Assembly (NCBI GenBank): GCA_026929865.2
Contig: CM049396.1
Span: 27,174,501 to 27,238,500 of the forward strand
Reading direction: 5' to 3'
Source of the DNA: Hyperoplus lanceolatus
Taxonomy: Eukaryota > Chordata > Actinopteri > Uranoscopiformes > Ammodytidae
DNA: 64,000 nt
Under the pieces are notes generated by a model. That model ran no database searches and was not told the origin of the DNA. It worked only from the letters and a program-made list of their open reading frames with translations. Positions 35,301-63,064 of this stretch are shown here, piece after piece. The position numbers and the translations under genes are program-made. Positions within the stretch are counted from its first letter, which is position 1. The number at the start of each line of letters is the position of its first letter.

Positions 35301-38300
35301 TTGGTGGGATATCAATTTGTTTTCCAATTTTAAATAGGAGTTTCAGCTATAGACAAGTGGTCACTCACATGAGGCCACCTCAACTGAGCCGCACTTAAAC
35401 GTTCCTGACATTCTTCTTCGTTAAGAATGAGTGAAGAATAAATGATAACACTTCGCATAGTTTGCCATCACTTGTGGGAACATAACTCTTCGATGAAAAA
35501 ACACCCACAAATCCACACAAAAGCTAGCAGTTGCACGCGTGTATTGGTTTGGCAAGCTGCCCGATGCTTCACAGAGCCCCTTGATTTGTCATCCAGCCTC
35601 ATCTGGCCTCTATCAGGTCCTGCTCTGACAGTTTAATCTGTGTCATTCATCCACTCACACGAAAGGGCCAACATGCAAACTATCGTGATTGTGCATAGTG
35701 TGCTCACACAAAAACTAGACACACAAGCAAGATGTCCACTCGCACATGTTAACACACTAACTTTAAACCGTCACTGTGTGCTCTTTAAAAAATCCCTCTG
35801 TGACATGAAGATCATAGCAAACATCCGCAGTGAGGGGACTTTCTTTGTTGGCTGTCCACATTGATTATGGTGCTTGCAGTGATAATACATTCAAGCAGCA
35901 GACCAACTCGAGCTATCCAAAAGAGAAACAGCACTATTTGATTTATTGGACTTGAACTATAGACCTTTGCTGTTGACCTTTTGACTTGACTTTTTAACTT
36001 CAAACTGACATGCTTACGGGTAAAGTATTCAGCAAGGATTTGTATTAATTCCAAGGGTGAAAACTGTCTAACCTGGAACTCTTTTGGATCCATAAATCAG
36101 ACATAGATAGACAGTTTTGACTTCATTGTCCACCTTGGTGGAAATTTGTCTTTGGCGTCTCCCAATGAAAACAAATATACATCTGAGACTGAATGTAGTG
36201 TATATAAAGAAGTAGAAGCAACTTAGTTAAATAAATATCAAAAATAACAAGTGTTCTCAGTAAAATCAGACTGTGTTCAATGCCTGAATGGCTGAGGGAA
36301 TAAAATACTCATTAAAGATGTTGAGGCTGGCCCTAAAGGGACCCTGAATCTATGTCCAGATGGGAGCAGCTCAAATGCTGCATATAGTGGCAGTGCTACT
36401 ATGAGCCTTTCTTCACAAATTCAGCAGGATAAGTACCTCTGACGGATTAACCATGGCAATTGCTATCGTGGCCAGTGGATCAAGTCAAATGAGATCCTAC
36501 TGCGTGCCATTAAGGTTTCTAAAACAAAAACTAAATACCTGTGGTACTTGATGAAACAAATCATCAAAAATGTCATGCCTAAATTTACGAAAGTGATGTG
36601 AACCTAATCCACTTCAACCCATGTGAGAAGACATGAAGGGAGAAGGAGATGGAGAAGTGTGGATTGGCACCATACAAGTGTTCGAGTGGGCACACATACA
36701 TGTATGAGCAGCCTGGACAAACACTGAGGATTATAAGGGTGGGAAGGGGGAGCCCCTGTTCATCTGACCTCAGCTCTCTAACCCCCAGCCCCCATTAAGC
36801 CCTGTAAACGAGAGAATGAGGAGCAATTAGAGAGGCAGTCATGGAGCAGGTAGGAGATCCCTGTGACCTTGCCTGGCTGGTATTTTACCTCTCACAGCTG
36901 GGGGGGGGGGGGGGGGGGGCTAGTGAGATTATATGATGAACATTGAGATAATGTATTTCGCATAAAGAAACTGGAGGAAAAAAAATTTCCCTTGGACTCT
37001 GAGAATGTTGCACGTGTTAGGAACTGCGGTGTGGATTCCGTTGTTTATTTTCTAACTTACGTTCTAAACAAGCACTTTATTGGATGTGGGGAGCTCTGCA
37101 TTCCTTTAAATTCCACACAAAATTGCCCTTAATTACAGTTTATTCAATTAAGAAATTCAACGCGTCTTGTCTTGCATTTCGAAGCCAAAATGAGCAATCA
37201 AACATAGTTTACTTGCACTTGAAAATGTTTTATGGCTCTGCCGCAAACCTTGACCTCAAACCTCAGTGACTTAATTTCACTGGAACCTATAGTTTTGCTG
37301 CCTTTTCCAGAGCGCAGATATCATACAGTAAGCTTTATCCAGAACCAACCTGATTTCATTAATAAAATGCAAAAAACACAGTGCTGCCTGGGCCACACTG
37401 ATGAATTGTCTTTCTGTTTAATCCATCAGCCCTCCTCTTCGGAAACACAAATGTTGCACAGATCCCATGGAGCCAGAACTAGCCATGAATCAGTCCAAAG
37501 CACCAGATAACAGCTAATCCCCCATAACTGGCATCACCCTAATCTCCTATGAAGCTATTCTTAGCATATACTGCACCATTGGAGTGAGACGGAAGGAGAC
37601 ACTGTGAGATGAGAGAAGATTAAGAGCCTCAGGGTTTTATTATGTGGATACTCTATATCTGGTGTTAGAGAAGGAGGACAGAAATGAAAGGAAAGACATG
37701 AAGGGTGATTGAAAGCAAATGTAAAGCAGATAGAGATGGAGTGAGGTACAAGCTGAGCAATGTGGAAAAGGAGTAAAAACATTTAAGTTTCTTTTAAAAT
37801 CAACAATGGAAAAATGTCAGATTAATTACCAATTGATGACTGGGGGGAAAAGGTTATCGTATTTTGTGTAAGTACAAAAAAAAACATTGTCATTGGCCAA
37901 TATGACATTCCTTAGTGATTTTGCTTTTGCAAGCATGCAGGTCTGTAAACAATTTGTATGGTACTACAGAGCTTTATGGAAACCAATCCAATTCTGTGTG
38001 TCTATTCCAATTTTCTGAGCCTGCTGTATTTGAAGTAGAGCCATCAAAGAGACAGAGTGTTTATTTTATAAAGAGAGTGGGGGCACCAGTGACAGAAAGT
38101 ACACCAGGCTCAGCAAAAGTGTATAATTGTGGTTAAACCGAATGTCAAAGGGACTGTCAGTGGCATGTATCAGGCCATGTGTGTATTATCTAGTGATATC
38201 ATAATGCATGGGGAGTTATCCTTCAATTCAGGCGAGACAGATGAAAGATATGCCTTTATATCGTAATTTGCATGAAACTACAAGCTGTCGGATTCTTTTT

Positions 38301-38680
38301 TTGGCCACAATGCGCCATCAAACCGCAAATAACTGCAACGAGGACTATTTTAGTCTCTCTTCTCAAGTTTCTTCCTGCTAGACTTCAAAGAAAACCTGTA
38401 AATTGGAATAACTGCAGCTCAAAAGTAGGAGGGCAGAGGCAGATAAACTAATTTCCGCGCTCTATTACGAGGCCCTTGTTAGTGGAGGGACCTGGTTTAG
38501 CTGGTATGTGCAGTGCGGCTGGTTCACATTAAATGCGGCGAGGAGACCGTGAAAGTCGCAAGTCTCCTCTGCCGAATCCCAATGGATGGAACTTGGTCAG
38601 AGTACAGAGACAATACACCTAAACTACACCCTCTTCTCCTAGGGTAGTTTTGGTGTGTTGTTGATGCACCACAACGTCCT
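32300..38680. other. Intergenic spacer between dnah1 and the netrin-4-like gene
   Basis: No coding exon, RNA gene or full transposon was recognised here. A C-tract lies near 33822-33833 and a G-tract near 36901-36919. Open frames are short and lack protein-like composition. It may hold regulatory DNA, but nothing in the sequence alone shows this. Confidence 0.5.
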
Positions 38681-38681
38681 C

Positions 38682-38791
<110 letters not shown>

Positions 38792-39284
38792 CGGGGTGGA
38801 CCGTGGATAAATAGAGCGCACATTCTCCTGTGCATAAACGACGCATATAGAGCATTGGACCTGGCAGAGACACGGAACTGTCGGGTTGGCTGTGAATGAA
38901 TGGAAATATTTACATGAATTTATTAGCATAAAAGAGACCTTGATTAAGTGACACCATCTATCAAATAGAAATCAGTAGCCTTTAATGTGTATGTCAAAAG
39001 TGGAGCGTTTATTCTTGGACTAACCAATTATCTTCTTTTTTTCTTTTTTTTCAACGGGGGTCCACTTCTGCCACGGAGGTGCCCTTAACATTCCCGAAGA
39101 TTCTTTGAACTTTATCAAGGATTTTCTTTTTCAACATTGTCTCTTAGAGGATAACGGAAAATACTCATGGATTAATCTGGACGCTTCGCGCATTACGTAA
39201 TTGACAAAGGAATGCGATTATGCGATATAGATAGGTTGCACATAATGTTGGGAGTAATTTCTGCTGGAAGGATTTTTTCGCAGC

Positions 39285-40860
39285 ATGTATTTTGTAAACA
39301 CGGCCAAAACAAGGATGGGGGTGTTCAGTATCCTCGCGAAAGGTCGACATCGGGTGCTGGTGGCGCTCTGTTGGATATTGTCGGTGCTGCCGAGGAGCGG
39401 AGCAGGTGAGGTGCATTACCATCTCTGATGCTGTTGATGCTGTTCCACTGAGACAGTTGCGTCACTGCGGTTAAGCTATCATATGATTGGGCAGACAGTT
39501 TTGGTGAACTGCATTAAAGTATGTCCATGCAATGAACCGATGTTGACATTAAATTATCTTATTTGCTGTACTGAAAGTGAAATTATGGCCTCACTGTTGG
39601 TGATAAATGCTAGAGCGAGGCTGTCTTGTCTTTACATTCCATGTAACCTGAGAGTATCAAAGCTGTCCAAACGGGAAAGTGGAAACATCAGAGCAAAGCA
39701 TTAATGGCACAATGGTCAGGCAAATTAAATATTCATGGAATGGCAAACACAATGGAGAGGACCTTGCTGGCTTTGTCCATGATGTCAGAGCTGCGGAGTG
39801 CTTGTTCTTTCTGAAGGCTTTTCCAGATACAATGTTAAAGCCCTGCATCTGAATACCTGCACTGTCTTTACACTTAATAAATTATCTCTGCTGTGGAATA
39901 AGATACTAACTGATTCTCCATCTGCTTTCTGTGTTAGTTTCCAGATGTGTGGACCATGCCTGTAGCCCACCCATAGGGAACCTGGCTAGTGGCAGGACCC
40001 TCCTCACCCTCACTAACTGTTGTGGAAACACCTCTATCATCCACGGCCCTTGTCCCCATCCTCCTGGGACCCCCCAACTCTGCCCCGGGGACCACCACCA
40101 CCAATCTGCTCACATGACAGACGACCCGTTCATGCATCCGGGCACCTGGTGGGCATCGTCTGCAGGCACAGCCATGCAGGAGCAGCAGGACCAGATCCGG
40201 TTGGACCTGGAGACACAGTTTTGTCTGTCCCATGTGGTTTTGGTGTTCAGGTCCCCCCGGCCCGCTGCCATGGCAATCGAACGTTCGGCTGACTTTGGAG
40301 AGACCTGGGAAGCTCTTAAGCTCTTTGCGCACAATTGCAGCAAGGAGTTTGGTTTGCAGGATGATTTTACTGAGCCAGGCTCTTTGTGTACATCCCGTTA
40401 TACCAGCCCTACACCCTGCAGCAGGGGGGAGGTAAGAGAACATGCACAGAGATGGATTATATTTTAGAACAATGTCCACAATTTTTGATTATTGGCTGAT
40501 TGGTGCTCTGTTTTTAACTCCCAGGTAATATTAAGGACACTGGACCCGAGCAGTATCAAAACCCTGGACCCTTACAGCCCCGAGGCCCTTGCCCGCCTCA
40601 CCCTCACTAACCTCCGCATCAGACTGCTTAGAGCTCAGACCTGCCCCACACCTCTACACCCCACAGCAGAATGGACAAGCCCCACAGACTCAGCGTCTAC
40701 CTCCACACCCACCACAGAAAGCCCAGCCTCAGCACATTATGCTATTTATACTTTACTGGCGAAAGGCACCTGCCTGTGCTATGGGCATGCTGAGCATTGT
40801 GGACCACACAACGTCAGCCAAGAGCCAAGACAAGACAGTGAGATGGTGAGCCGGTTTTCC

Positions 40861-40925
<65 letters not shown>

Positions 40926-43327
40926 CATGTCAAAGTAAGAGAGAGAAAAGTGAGTCAGTTTTTGCATTGGCCTGTTTTGTATTACAGTCTTGTATAACAA
41001 ATGTGTCAGGATGTTAAGTCCAGATGTAAAATGATGTGAAAATCGTCAAGCGGTTATAAATAGCTCGATTTAATCTTTACACCACCTGCCTGGTTCTGTT
41101 TTTATAGCTGTCTCTAGGCATCCGGCGACTGTAACGTCTGCTTATGTAGCTGAGGTAACTGAACAAATCCAGATGTGTCTTCCAGGTGTCCGGTCGCTGT
41201 CTGTGTACTCACCACACAGCAGGGGATCACTGTGAGAAGTGTGCCCCGCTCTACAATGATCGTCCCTGGAGGCCAGCCAACAGCAGCAGTGGGGAGTCCA
41301 ACCCATGCCAGAGTAAGTTGGACTGTGTTTGTCCATACTCATGTTGCTAAAGGCCAGAGAAAGGCTTACAGGTAACAGGCAGTGAGATTCAGGGCCAATC
41401 AAAACAGACTTGGCTTTTTAAAGAAACAGGCGATTCAGACAGTGGCTGATGAAAAACTTTTTCTAGTAGAAACCAAAATTACAATACATTGTTTACTTGA
41501 AAATGAGCATAACATGTGACTTGAAAGTGTGGCGGGAGAATAAAAAGGAGATGTGTGTTTTGAGTCGATTATCTGTTCCACTTCACTCTACTTCTCACCC
41601 CACTGTCCTTACTATGTCTCTCTCTCATCTCCGTGACATCACCTACCTCGCTGACATCAGAGTGCCAGTGCCACGGGCATGCAGAGAGCTGTCACTTCTC
41701 TCAGCGGGCTTGGTTTACTTCCGGTGGCACCAGTGGGGGCGTCTGTGACGACTGCAAACACAACACTGTCGGGCGCAGGTGCCAGCGCTGTCATCACGGC
41801 TACCACCGCCACCCGTACCTGCCCCTCAACTCCCCCCACGCCTGCACACGTAAGACACACAGAAGAGTTGGGAAAAGGCTAAATGAAGCAGGTTTAATGA
41901 TTGATTTGATCTTAGTGGGACTCATTCAAAGTTAAGGGAATGTTTGCTGATTAAATGAAACATAACCTTTATGTATTTACTCCACCTGCTGGTATGTGTG
42001 TGTAAATTGAAAGAGATTAAGTAAATGTTCTGGCAGCCCACAGAACTGTGTCTGTGTCTCTGTTTCTCAGGCTGCTGGTGTGATCCACGGGGCACGTTGC
42101 CTCCCCGTACTGGAGAGGACGGACCTTGGTGCAACCCTAGAAGTGGGCAGTGCCACTGCAAATCTGGTGTAGGAGGCATAAGCTGCAGCCACTGCCTGCC
42201 TGGCTATTGGGGTTTCAGAGAGGAGGGTTGTAACCCCTGTGACTGCCCTCACATCTGTGACCCAACCACTGGGCAGTGTGTGGACAGGTTAGCCATGTGC
42301 CTCATCCATAGCCAAATCCTTCACACGTCAACACACAAGCAAAAATTGGTCTTACAGTTTTTAATTCCTCTTTCGCAGCTACTCAAATAACCAGGCGTTC
42401 AGTGTGCCTATTGGTGGAAAAATTCCCGATCTGGATCACAGGTTCCCAATCGAAGAAGAGGTACAGTGGTCGAAGGAGCTTGCTATCTCTGCTCTGCATT
42501 ACACAGGTACGTGTTATATCAATTTACTATGAATTATTGTTGTGGTGCACACTAAAGATCATCTGCTTTGCAAGGTTTCAAACTGTGGAATTAAATGTTG
42601 CATACAATGTCCACACACAGGAAAGTGTAGCTGTAAGGAGAAAAAGCTGAGAAGTATATCCGACCTCTGTAAAAGCAAACATGATTATGGTAAGAAATCA
42701 AAAGTTAAATTTTTACTTGTGTAAACACTGTTGTGTGATAAATACTTTGGCCGATTCTTCAAAATGCCTTCTCAGTGCTCTGTTTTTCTGTTTGGCCCAC
42801 AGTGATCAAGGCCAGTGTTATGTCTGCTCATGACAAAGGCAGCCACGCAGAAGTGCAGGTCAAAGTCCGCAAGGTCTTTCAATCAGGCAAAGTGTCACTC
42901 AACTTGGGGACCATTAGCATCTATCCTCTGACATGGACCAGCCGCGGCTGCACCTGCCCCATTCTGAATCCAGGTTAGAAAAGTTCCAAACATGACCAAG
43001 GAAAGGAATTTGTGATCCAGTACATGAAGCACAGTACTGTTTAGTTTGTAGTTTCAAGGTTAGCAAAGACATTAAGAAATTAATATTCAAGGTGTTCAAC
43101 CAGTGACACTAAAGTTAGAAAATGTCTGGCAAGGACAAAAGGGATGGATTCACTATTGGATTAAAGCCCATGTCTTACTCTTCTCACCAGGTATGGATTA
43201 CCTGCTAATAGGCCCGGAGGAGGCCGGGACAGGCCGTCTGTTGGTCACCATGCAGAGTGTGGTGGCCCCATGGACACCCCGATTAGGTCTACTTATATCA
43301 GAGGGCCTGAGGAATGACTGTCCATGA
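39285..43327 (+). CDS. Netrin-4-like secreted laminin-type protein
   Basis: Ten exons give 657 codons with no break: 39285-39405, 39938-40431, 40525-40845, 41186-41312, 41661-41849, 42071-42287, 42379-42506, 42621-42689, 42803-42973, 43191-43327. The first 40 residues are a signal peptide (LVALCWILSVL core). Residues 41 to about 275 form a laminin N-terminal domain (CVDHACSPPIGNLASGR, CLSHVVLVFRSPRPAAM). Three laminin EGF-like repeats with regular Cys spacing follow (APLYNDRPW, GGVCDDCKHNT), then a partial fourth. A C-terminal NTR domain contains CTCPILNPG. This order and the LN sequence match netrin-4 (beta-laminin-like) rather than netrin-1 or -3; human netrin-4 is 628 residues. Netrin-4 binds laminin and weakens basement-membrane networks. 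Whether this is ntn4 itself or a teleost paralogue cannot be settled here. ATG 39315 is a second possible start, nearer the signal core. Confidence 0.92.
40862..40920. repeat. (TG)n microsatellite in netrin-4-like intron 3
   Basis: About 29 TG units beginning 17 bases after the exon 3 donor, on the gene strand. UG-rich intronic sequence is a known binding context for splicing factors such as CELF proteins and TDP-43. Confidence 0.95.
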
Positions 43328-43528
43328 ACTGTACCATCCAAAGACAGGACATACTTCAGAGGATTCCGCAGAGAAATGTATGAGTCAGCGGACAATTCAG
43401 GAAAGGGACTGAAACTCATGGGACAACATGCTGTGTCACCAGGGGGAAAATCATACAAGAGGCTGACTCATGATCAGTTTCAAATTTGAAGAGAGGTACT
43501 CACGATGTGTGGGTGACGTGCAACACAC

Positions 43529-43534
43529 AATAAA
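43529..43534 (+). terminator. Polyadenylation signal of netrin-4-like gene
   Basis: AATAAA about 200 bases after the stop codon at 43325-43327. It is the first canonical signal downstream and would give a short 3' UTR. Confidence 0.65.
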
Positions 43535-43539
43535 GGCAG

Positions 43540-44700
43540 AAATGAATGATTGGGTGGTGACATATAATAAGCTGTGTGCAAGTGTGATTTATCTAACATT
43601 AAAGGCTCTTTTTTTGCTTATTTATTTCACTCCCGATTTAAAGTTGATATCAGGATTGGTTCAGATCTCTTATTCAGTGTTTTATCTTATGTCATATACA
43701 CAGTGCCGTTTTCCTCAGCCGGTAAATCACAGGGTTTTGCGTGAGCTCACATTTAACTTGTCAGCCTTTCAGTGTGTGACCGGTTCTATGGCTTCAGAAG
43801 GACAAAAGGAAAATGGAAGTTGAAATTGTTCAATCAGTTTAATCTGGACATGTTTGACAAAAGCCATCAAGTCTTATGAGGCCTGATTGACACATAGTTG
43901 ACAGTATTATCCAACTGGAGACCATATACTGTGTTAAGACAAACAAAAAGTTTTTTTTCAGACTCAGAGGCAGAGGACAAACCACTTTGGTCAGGCCAAA
44001 TACAGTGTCCATAGACAGAAATGACGTCCAGTGTCCATACGAGAACAGATGTAGATGGCGAGTGAGACCCTAAAGTTCCTACAAGATCCACAAACAGTTA
44101 AAAAACATCAGTGTTAATAGCATTGTAACAAAAGCTGTAACGCTAGCTTTGTTTCCTTACAGTCACCTGCGTTTTGGTCTCAAGTGATGGAACACAACAG
44201 TTTAACTGTTACGTTGAAGTAAGAGTCAAAATTGTTGAACATTGCTCAAATCAAAATATATTGTGATTACGGTTTAAATTTCCATCAAACTGTACGATTA
44301 GTGATAGATGGATATATGTGACCCGTCAACATGAACAGGACGACACACGTAAACTACGCTAACAAACAGCTCTTCTGATTGACATTGAAGCATATTAAAT
44401 TTTCATTGCATATAAAGTGAAACTATCGGCTAATGTCCCTGCAGTAAAATCAGAGCTGGGCCCGCGGTCATTAAATTATAAAAGGCCTGTTCAATGATTT
44501 TTTTAGTGCTCAGCATACAAAGCAGCCTGGTCTTTTCTACATACGGTACATTCCTCTGCATTCACAAAGTCCTTCACTCACGGCCTGGAAATATTGCCGA
44601 TTAGGAGTTATGTCAGTGAGCCCTCCCTATAGGCTTGAACAGGAGAGTGGATCAATCAGAGCTCATCATGTAGAGTCATTTATGATGGGCAGTGATTAAT
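43540..44700. other. Spacer between the netrin-4-like gene and chchd4
   Basis: The two genes converge here. The part next to 44700 is probably the chchd4 3' UTR on the minus strand. No other gene or repeat family was recognised. Confidence 0.5.
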
Positions 44701-44701
44701 C

Positions 44702-45757
44702 TTAGCTGGCTTCCTGGCTGTCTGTAGGTGGCGTGCTATCAGATGAGACCTCAGAATCGGATGCTGAAGCTGCCGGGGTAGAGTCACTGTCAGGGGGTAA
44801 GGCCTCAGTTTGGGCTGTGGAGACGGTGCCGGAGTTGGCCTCCTCTTGGGGCGTGTTCTCCTTATCTTCCTCCTGAGGATAGAGCTCAGGGTACTTCTGC
44901 ATGCACTCTTGCATGCCACGGAAGTTATCGATGCACTCTGAGCCCTTCACCTCTTCCTGGCTGTAGTGGAAGCAGGAAAAAGCCTCTTTGAACTGAGAGC
45001 CACACGGTCCACTGGCCATGCCGCCCAGGCACGGGCAGTTCCAGTTGATGTCTCCATTTGGAAGGATCAGGCCTGAAGAAACAACAAACCATATTAACAA
45101 ATGTATACAGAAAACCATTATGGAGGTAAAGAATGTTGTGGTAAAGCCATGTCCTCTGTTCTCTTTAAAGACTTTTGTCTGACCCTGCTCCTCGTAAGGA
45201 TCATTGGGGTCCTCTGCAATGAGCTCAGCATTGCTGGGTGTCTCATGGTCTTCTTTGGTCACAAAGATGATGCGATCTTTACCTTAAATGAAAAACAAAA
45301 GCAAAACATGGATTTTAATAACTTCTTTAAGTAGAAATCTTGGTCTTAGATTAACTTCCATTACTACAACAAACACACAGAATAAATGTACTATGTGATA
45401 AGCAGTGCCTCCTGCAGGCGGACTGTAGTAGCTTCGACTTGAGTTTCACAGCCCTGACGGTATCATCGGAGCTAACGTTAGCCGTCTGACAGCTCTTCCC
45501 ATTTGTGACTTGTGCAATGACTGCAGCTAGTAGTTTCTTAAGTCGCTTCTATGGCAAAGCCTTATGTAAACCTATCTTTACCATAACTGGAGATATTGCT
45601 TTCTTTGCATCGAACAAACTCCCCGTTTCGAACGGTAAGGTAAGGCTGTCTCTAAAAGTTAGCCTAGCCCGGTTGCTCGCTCGATGACATTGCTCTGCCG
45701 TAGAGCGAAAATGAATTAAACAAGAATCCAATTACCCTCTTGCTTGCAGTATGACAT
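44702..45757 (-). CDS. chchd4: CHCHD4 / Mia40, mitochondrial intermembrane-space import oxidoreductase
   Basis: Three exons (45736-45757, 45184-45282, 44702-45072) give 163 codons. The protein oxidises cysteine-rich precursors in the mitochondrial intermembrane space and so traps them there, in relay with ALR (GFER). The start [21 protein letters not shown] is the conserved vertebrate N-terminus. The catalytic CPC motif (NWNCPCLGG) is followed by the twin CX9C pairs: [11 protein letters not shown] and [11 protein letters not shown]. After [10 protein letters not shown] comes an acidic Ser/Thr-rich tail, about 20 residues longer than in human. All six functional cysteines are present. Exon 1 codes only for eight residues, as in other vertebrates. 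Confidence 0.95.
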
Positions 45758-45932
45758 GTCTGCCGGTGTTGTTGTCCGTCGAGCCTCGTACTCTGCGTTA
45801 AAAGATAAATCGCTTGAGAGAAATTACCCAATGACTGCGAGGATTTCATTTGACAAGCTACCCGGCATCCAACAGCACTGCTAACCCCTCTGACCTGTCC
45901 ATGGACGGTCCACCCATGTGGGCGCACGAAAA

Positions 45933-45940
45933 TGACGTCA
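45933..45940. promoter_or_regulatory. Consensus CRE (TGACGTCA) upstream of chchd4
   Basis: A perfect palindromic cAMP-response element about 175 bases upstream of the chchd4 ATG, in a CpG-containing promoter stretch. CREB/ATF factors bind this sequence; CREB-type sites are frequent in promoters of nuclear genes for mitochondrial proteins. Function here is inferred. Confidence 0.6.
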
Positions 45941-45959
45941 CAAGGACTTTTTTTTTAAT

Positions 45960-47837
45960 AATAAATCCGAAAGAATCGATATATAAATACGTTCAAATTA
46001 AATAAAAAAGCCATAACATTTTATGCATTTTCTGTTTTATAAATGTAACATAAATTGACTTAAAACAAATTCGCAATCATATTGTTTAAGTGAAATTAAA
46101 ATATTTTTAAGTGAAGTTTAAATATATTGTGAATACTTTTAAATAAACTGAATCTACAAATACATTATATTTAATATTTATATATATATGATCATATATA
46201 TATATGATATTTCTTTTTAATTTGGACTCGTCCAATTTTCCTCCTATTTACCAGTCCAATCCGATTGACATGACCTTGAAGGGTCTCGATGCAGTATTGA
46301 TAACCTGAACACCTATACAGCACCACTTTCATACCCTTATGGAGGTTTTCTTTACCGAAGTGTACAGGTGTCATGGTGTGTCTACGCCCCGCTCCATTCC
46401 TCGCCACGTGGTCAATTTCTTGTAAACCAGTGTACATCTCATAGTCTTGAAGCTCCAAGGCCCAAGATTTTCATGCAGAGCTAGCAGATTGATAAATTAA
46501 TTTAGGAGAAAATGGTTAAATGCAACCTGAAAAAAGTATTGCTGATTATCAAATTAAATATCCATCAACAAACTGCTAATGCCTTTGCTTAAGATATCTA
46601 GAAATGCTAGTCAAATTAAATCCATATTAAGCAGCATTTAATAGTCTAATAATAGTTTACTGTCAGTTAAATTATTTATTGAGAAGTTTATGTGAAACCT
46701 CAGATTCAATGTGACCTCTAGTGGAAGTTTGGAGGTAAGTACTGACATAAACTTGAATAACCGCTAGAGGCTAATACCACAGAAACAGCCATAATAAGAA
46801 TAACAAAGTTGAAGCTTATTGCCGTTTCAAAAAAAACTTGCATTTAAATGTCAAATCTAGCTTATAATATCATTAATTTGTGCTAAGAACATTTGGTTGC
46901 TATGCTATTATGAGTTATTCATCATCATTTGAAGTACAAATACTATCCTGTAGTCATCACAGAACATGCCAGCACAAACCACACCAAGGAGACAATGGAA
47001 ATCAAACCAAACAAGTGTGTTGGAAAAAAAAATCCTGTTTTTTTTAATAACACAATTATGTCTGTTACATAAAGTAAAAACCAAAATGAAACCCCTTTTC
47101 GTCCCTATCAAACCCACCCTCATCCCGACCATCACGGCAGTATTGTGCAGCGACTCAGTCTGGGAGTAAAAGAGCATGACGACACAGACAAAAAGTTTCC
47201 TTTGAGGACCCAGAGACAAACACTGCGTCCTACATAAGACCAGAGTGAATATAAACATAGTCCATCATTTCGAATATCAAAATAAAAAAGGTAAATAAAA
47301 ACCACCAACAGCTTGTATGAGATTCCCAGAAACCTAAAAGGAATACAAGTATATTTTATGTATACTTTTCACATCCTACAATAGGCCCCGAGAAAGCATG
47401 ATTGTTACCTGTGATTGACATGACATGGCTTTCTTTCAATTCCCCCAAAATGTCCAGGCACAGTGCTTTCAGCTTTGAATGAAGCACTTACATGTTGTTG
47501 CTGTCTTAGTATTCCTCCAACATTGTGCAATGAACAATACCTAAGGTAAATCACAGACAGCACCTCACACTTGTGTTAGACATTCTTCAGCTGATAAGAC
47601 AGTCAAGTGGGGACATAGGCAGCCTGCAGCGAGATGGGTAGTAGCTATTGGGAGTAAATGAACTGAACTGAGTGGTATGGTGGGAAAACAAAAGGTGGTG
47701 GAGAGAAATTACCTATCCCAGCAGCGAAATGTACTGATTGCGCAAATTGCAAGAAATGCAAAATAACCAAATGATGGAAGGGGTGTGGATGCTTTGTGTC
47801 TGCTGTCTGTCAGAAGGTTGGCATTTCTTTTTTCTTT
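45960..47837. other. chchd4-sec61a spacer and sec61a 3' UTR
   Basis: The right part is the sec61a 3' UTR on the minus strand. Minus-strand poly(A) signal candidates are ATTAAA at 47043-47048 and AATAAA at 46675-46680; I cannot choose between them. The left part, 45960-46200, is AT-rich with a run of ATATAT near 46180-46207. An 88-codon frame at 46192-46458 has no recognisable family. Confidence 0.5.

Positions 47838-63064
<15,227 letters not shown>

Noticed and set aside
46192..46458. An 88-codon minus-strand open frame
   Set aside because: It has no recognisable family or splice context and begins in AT-rich DNA next to an ATATAT run; it is most likely chance.
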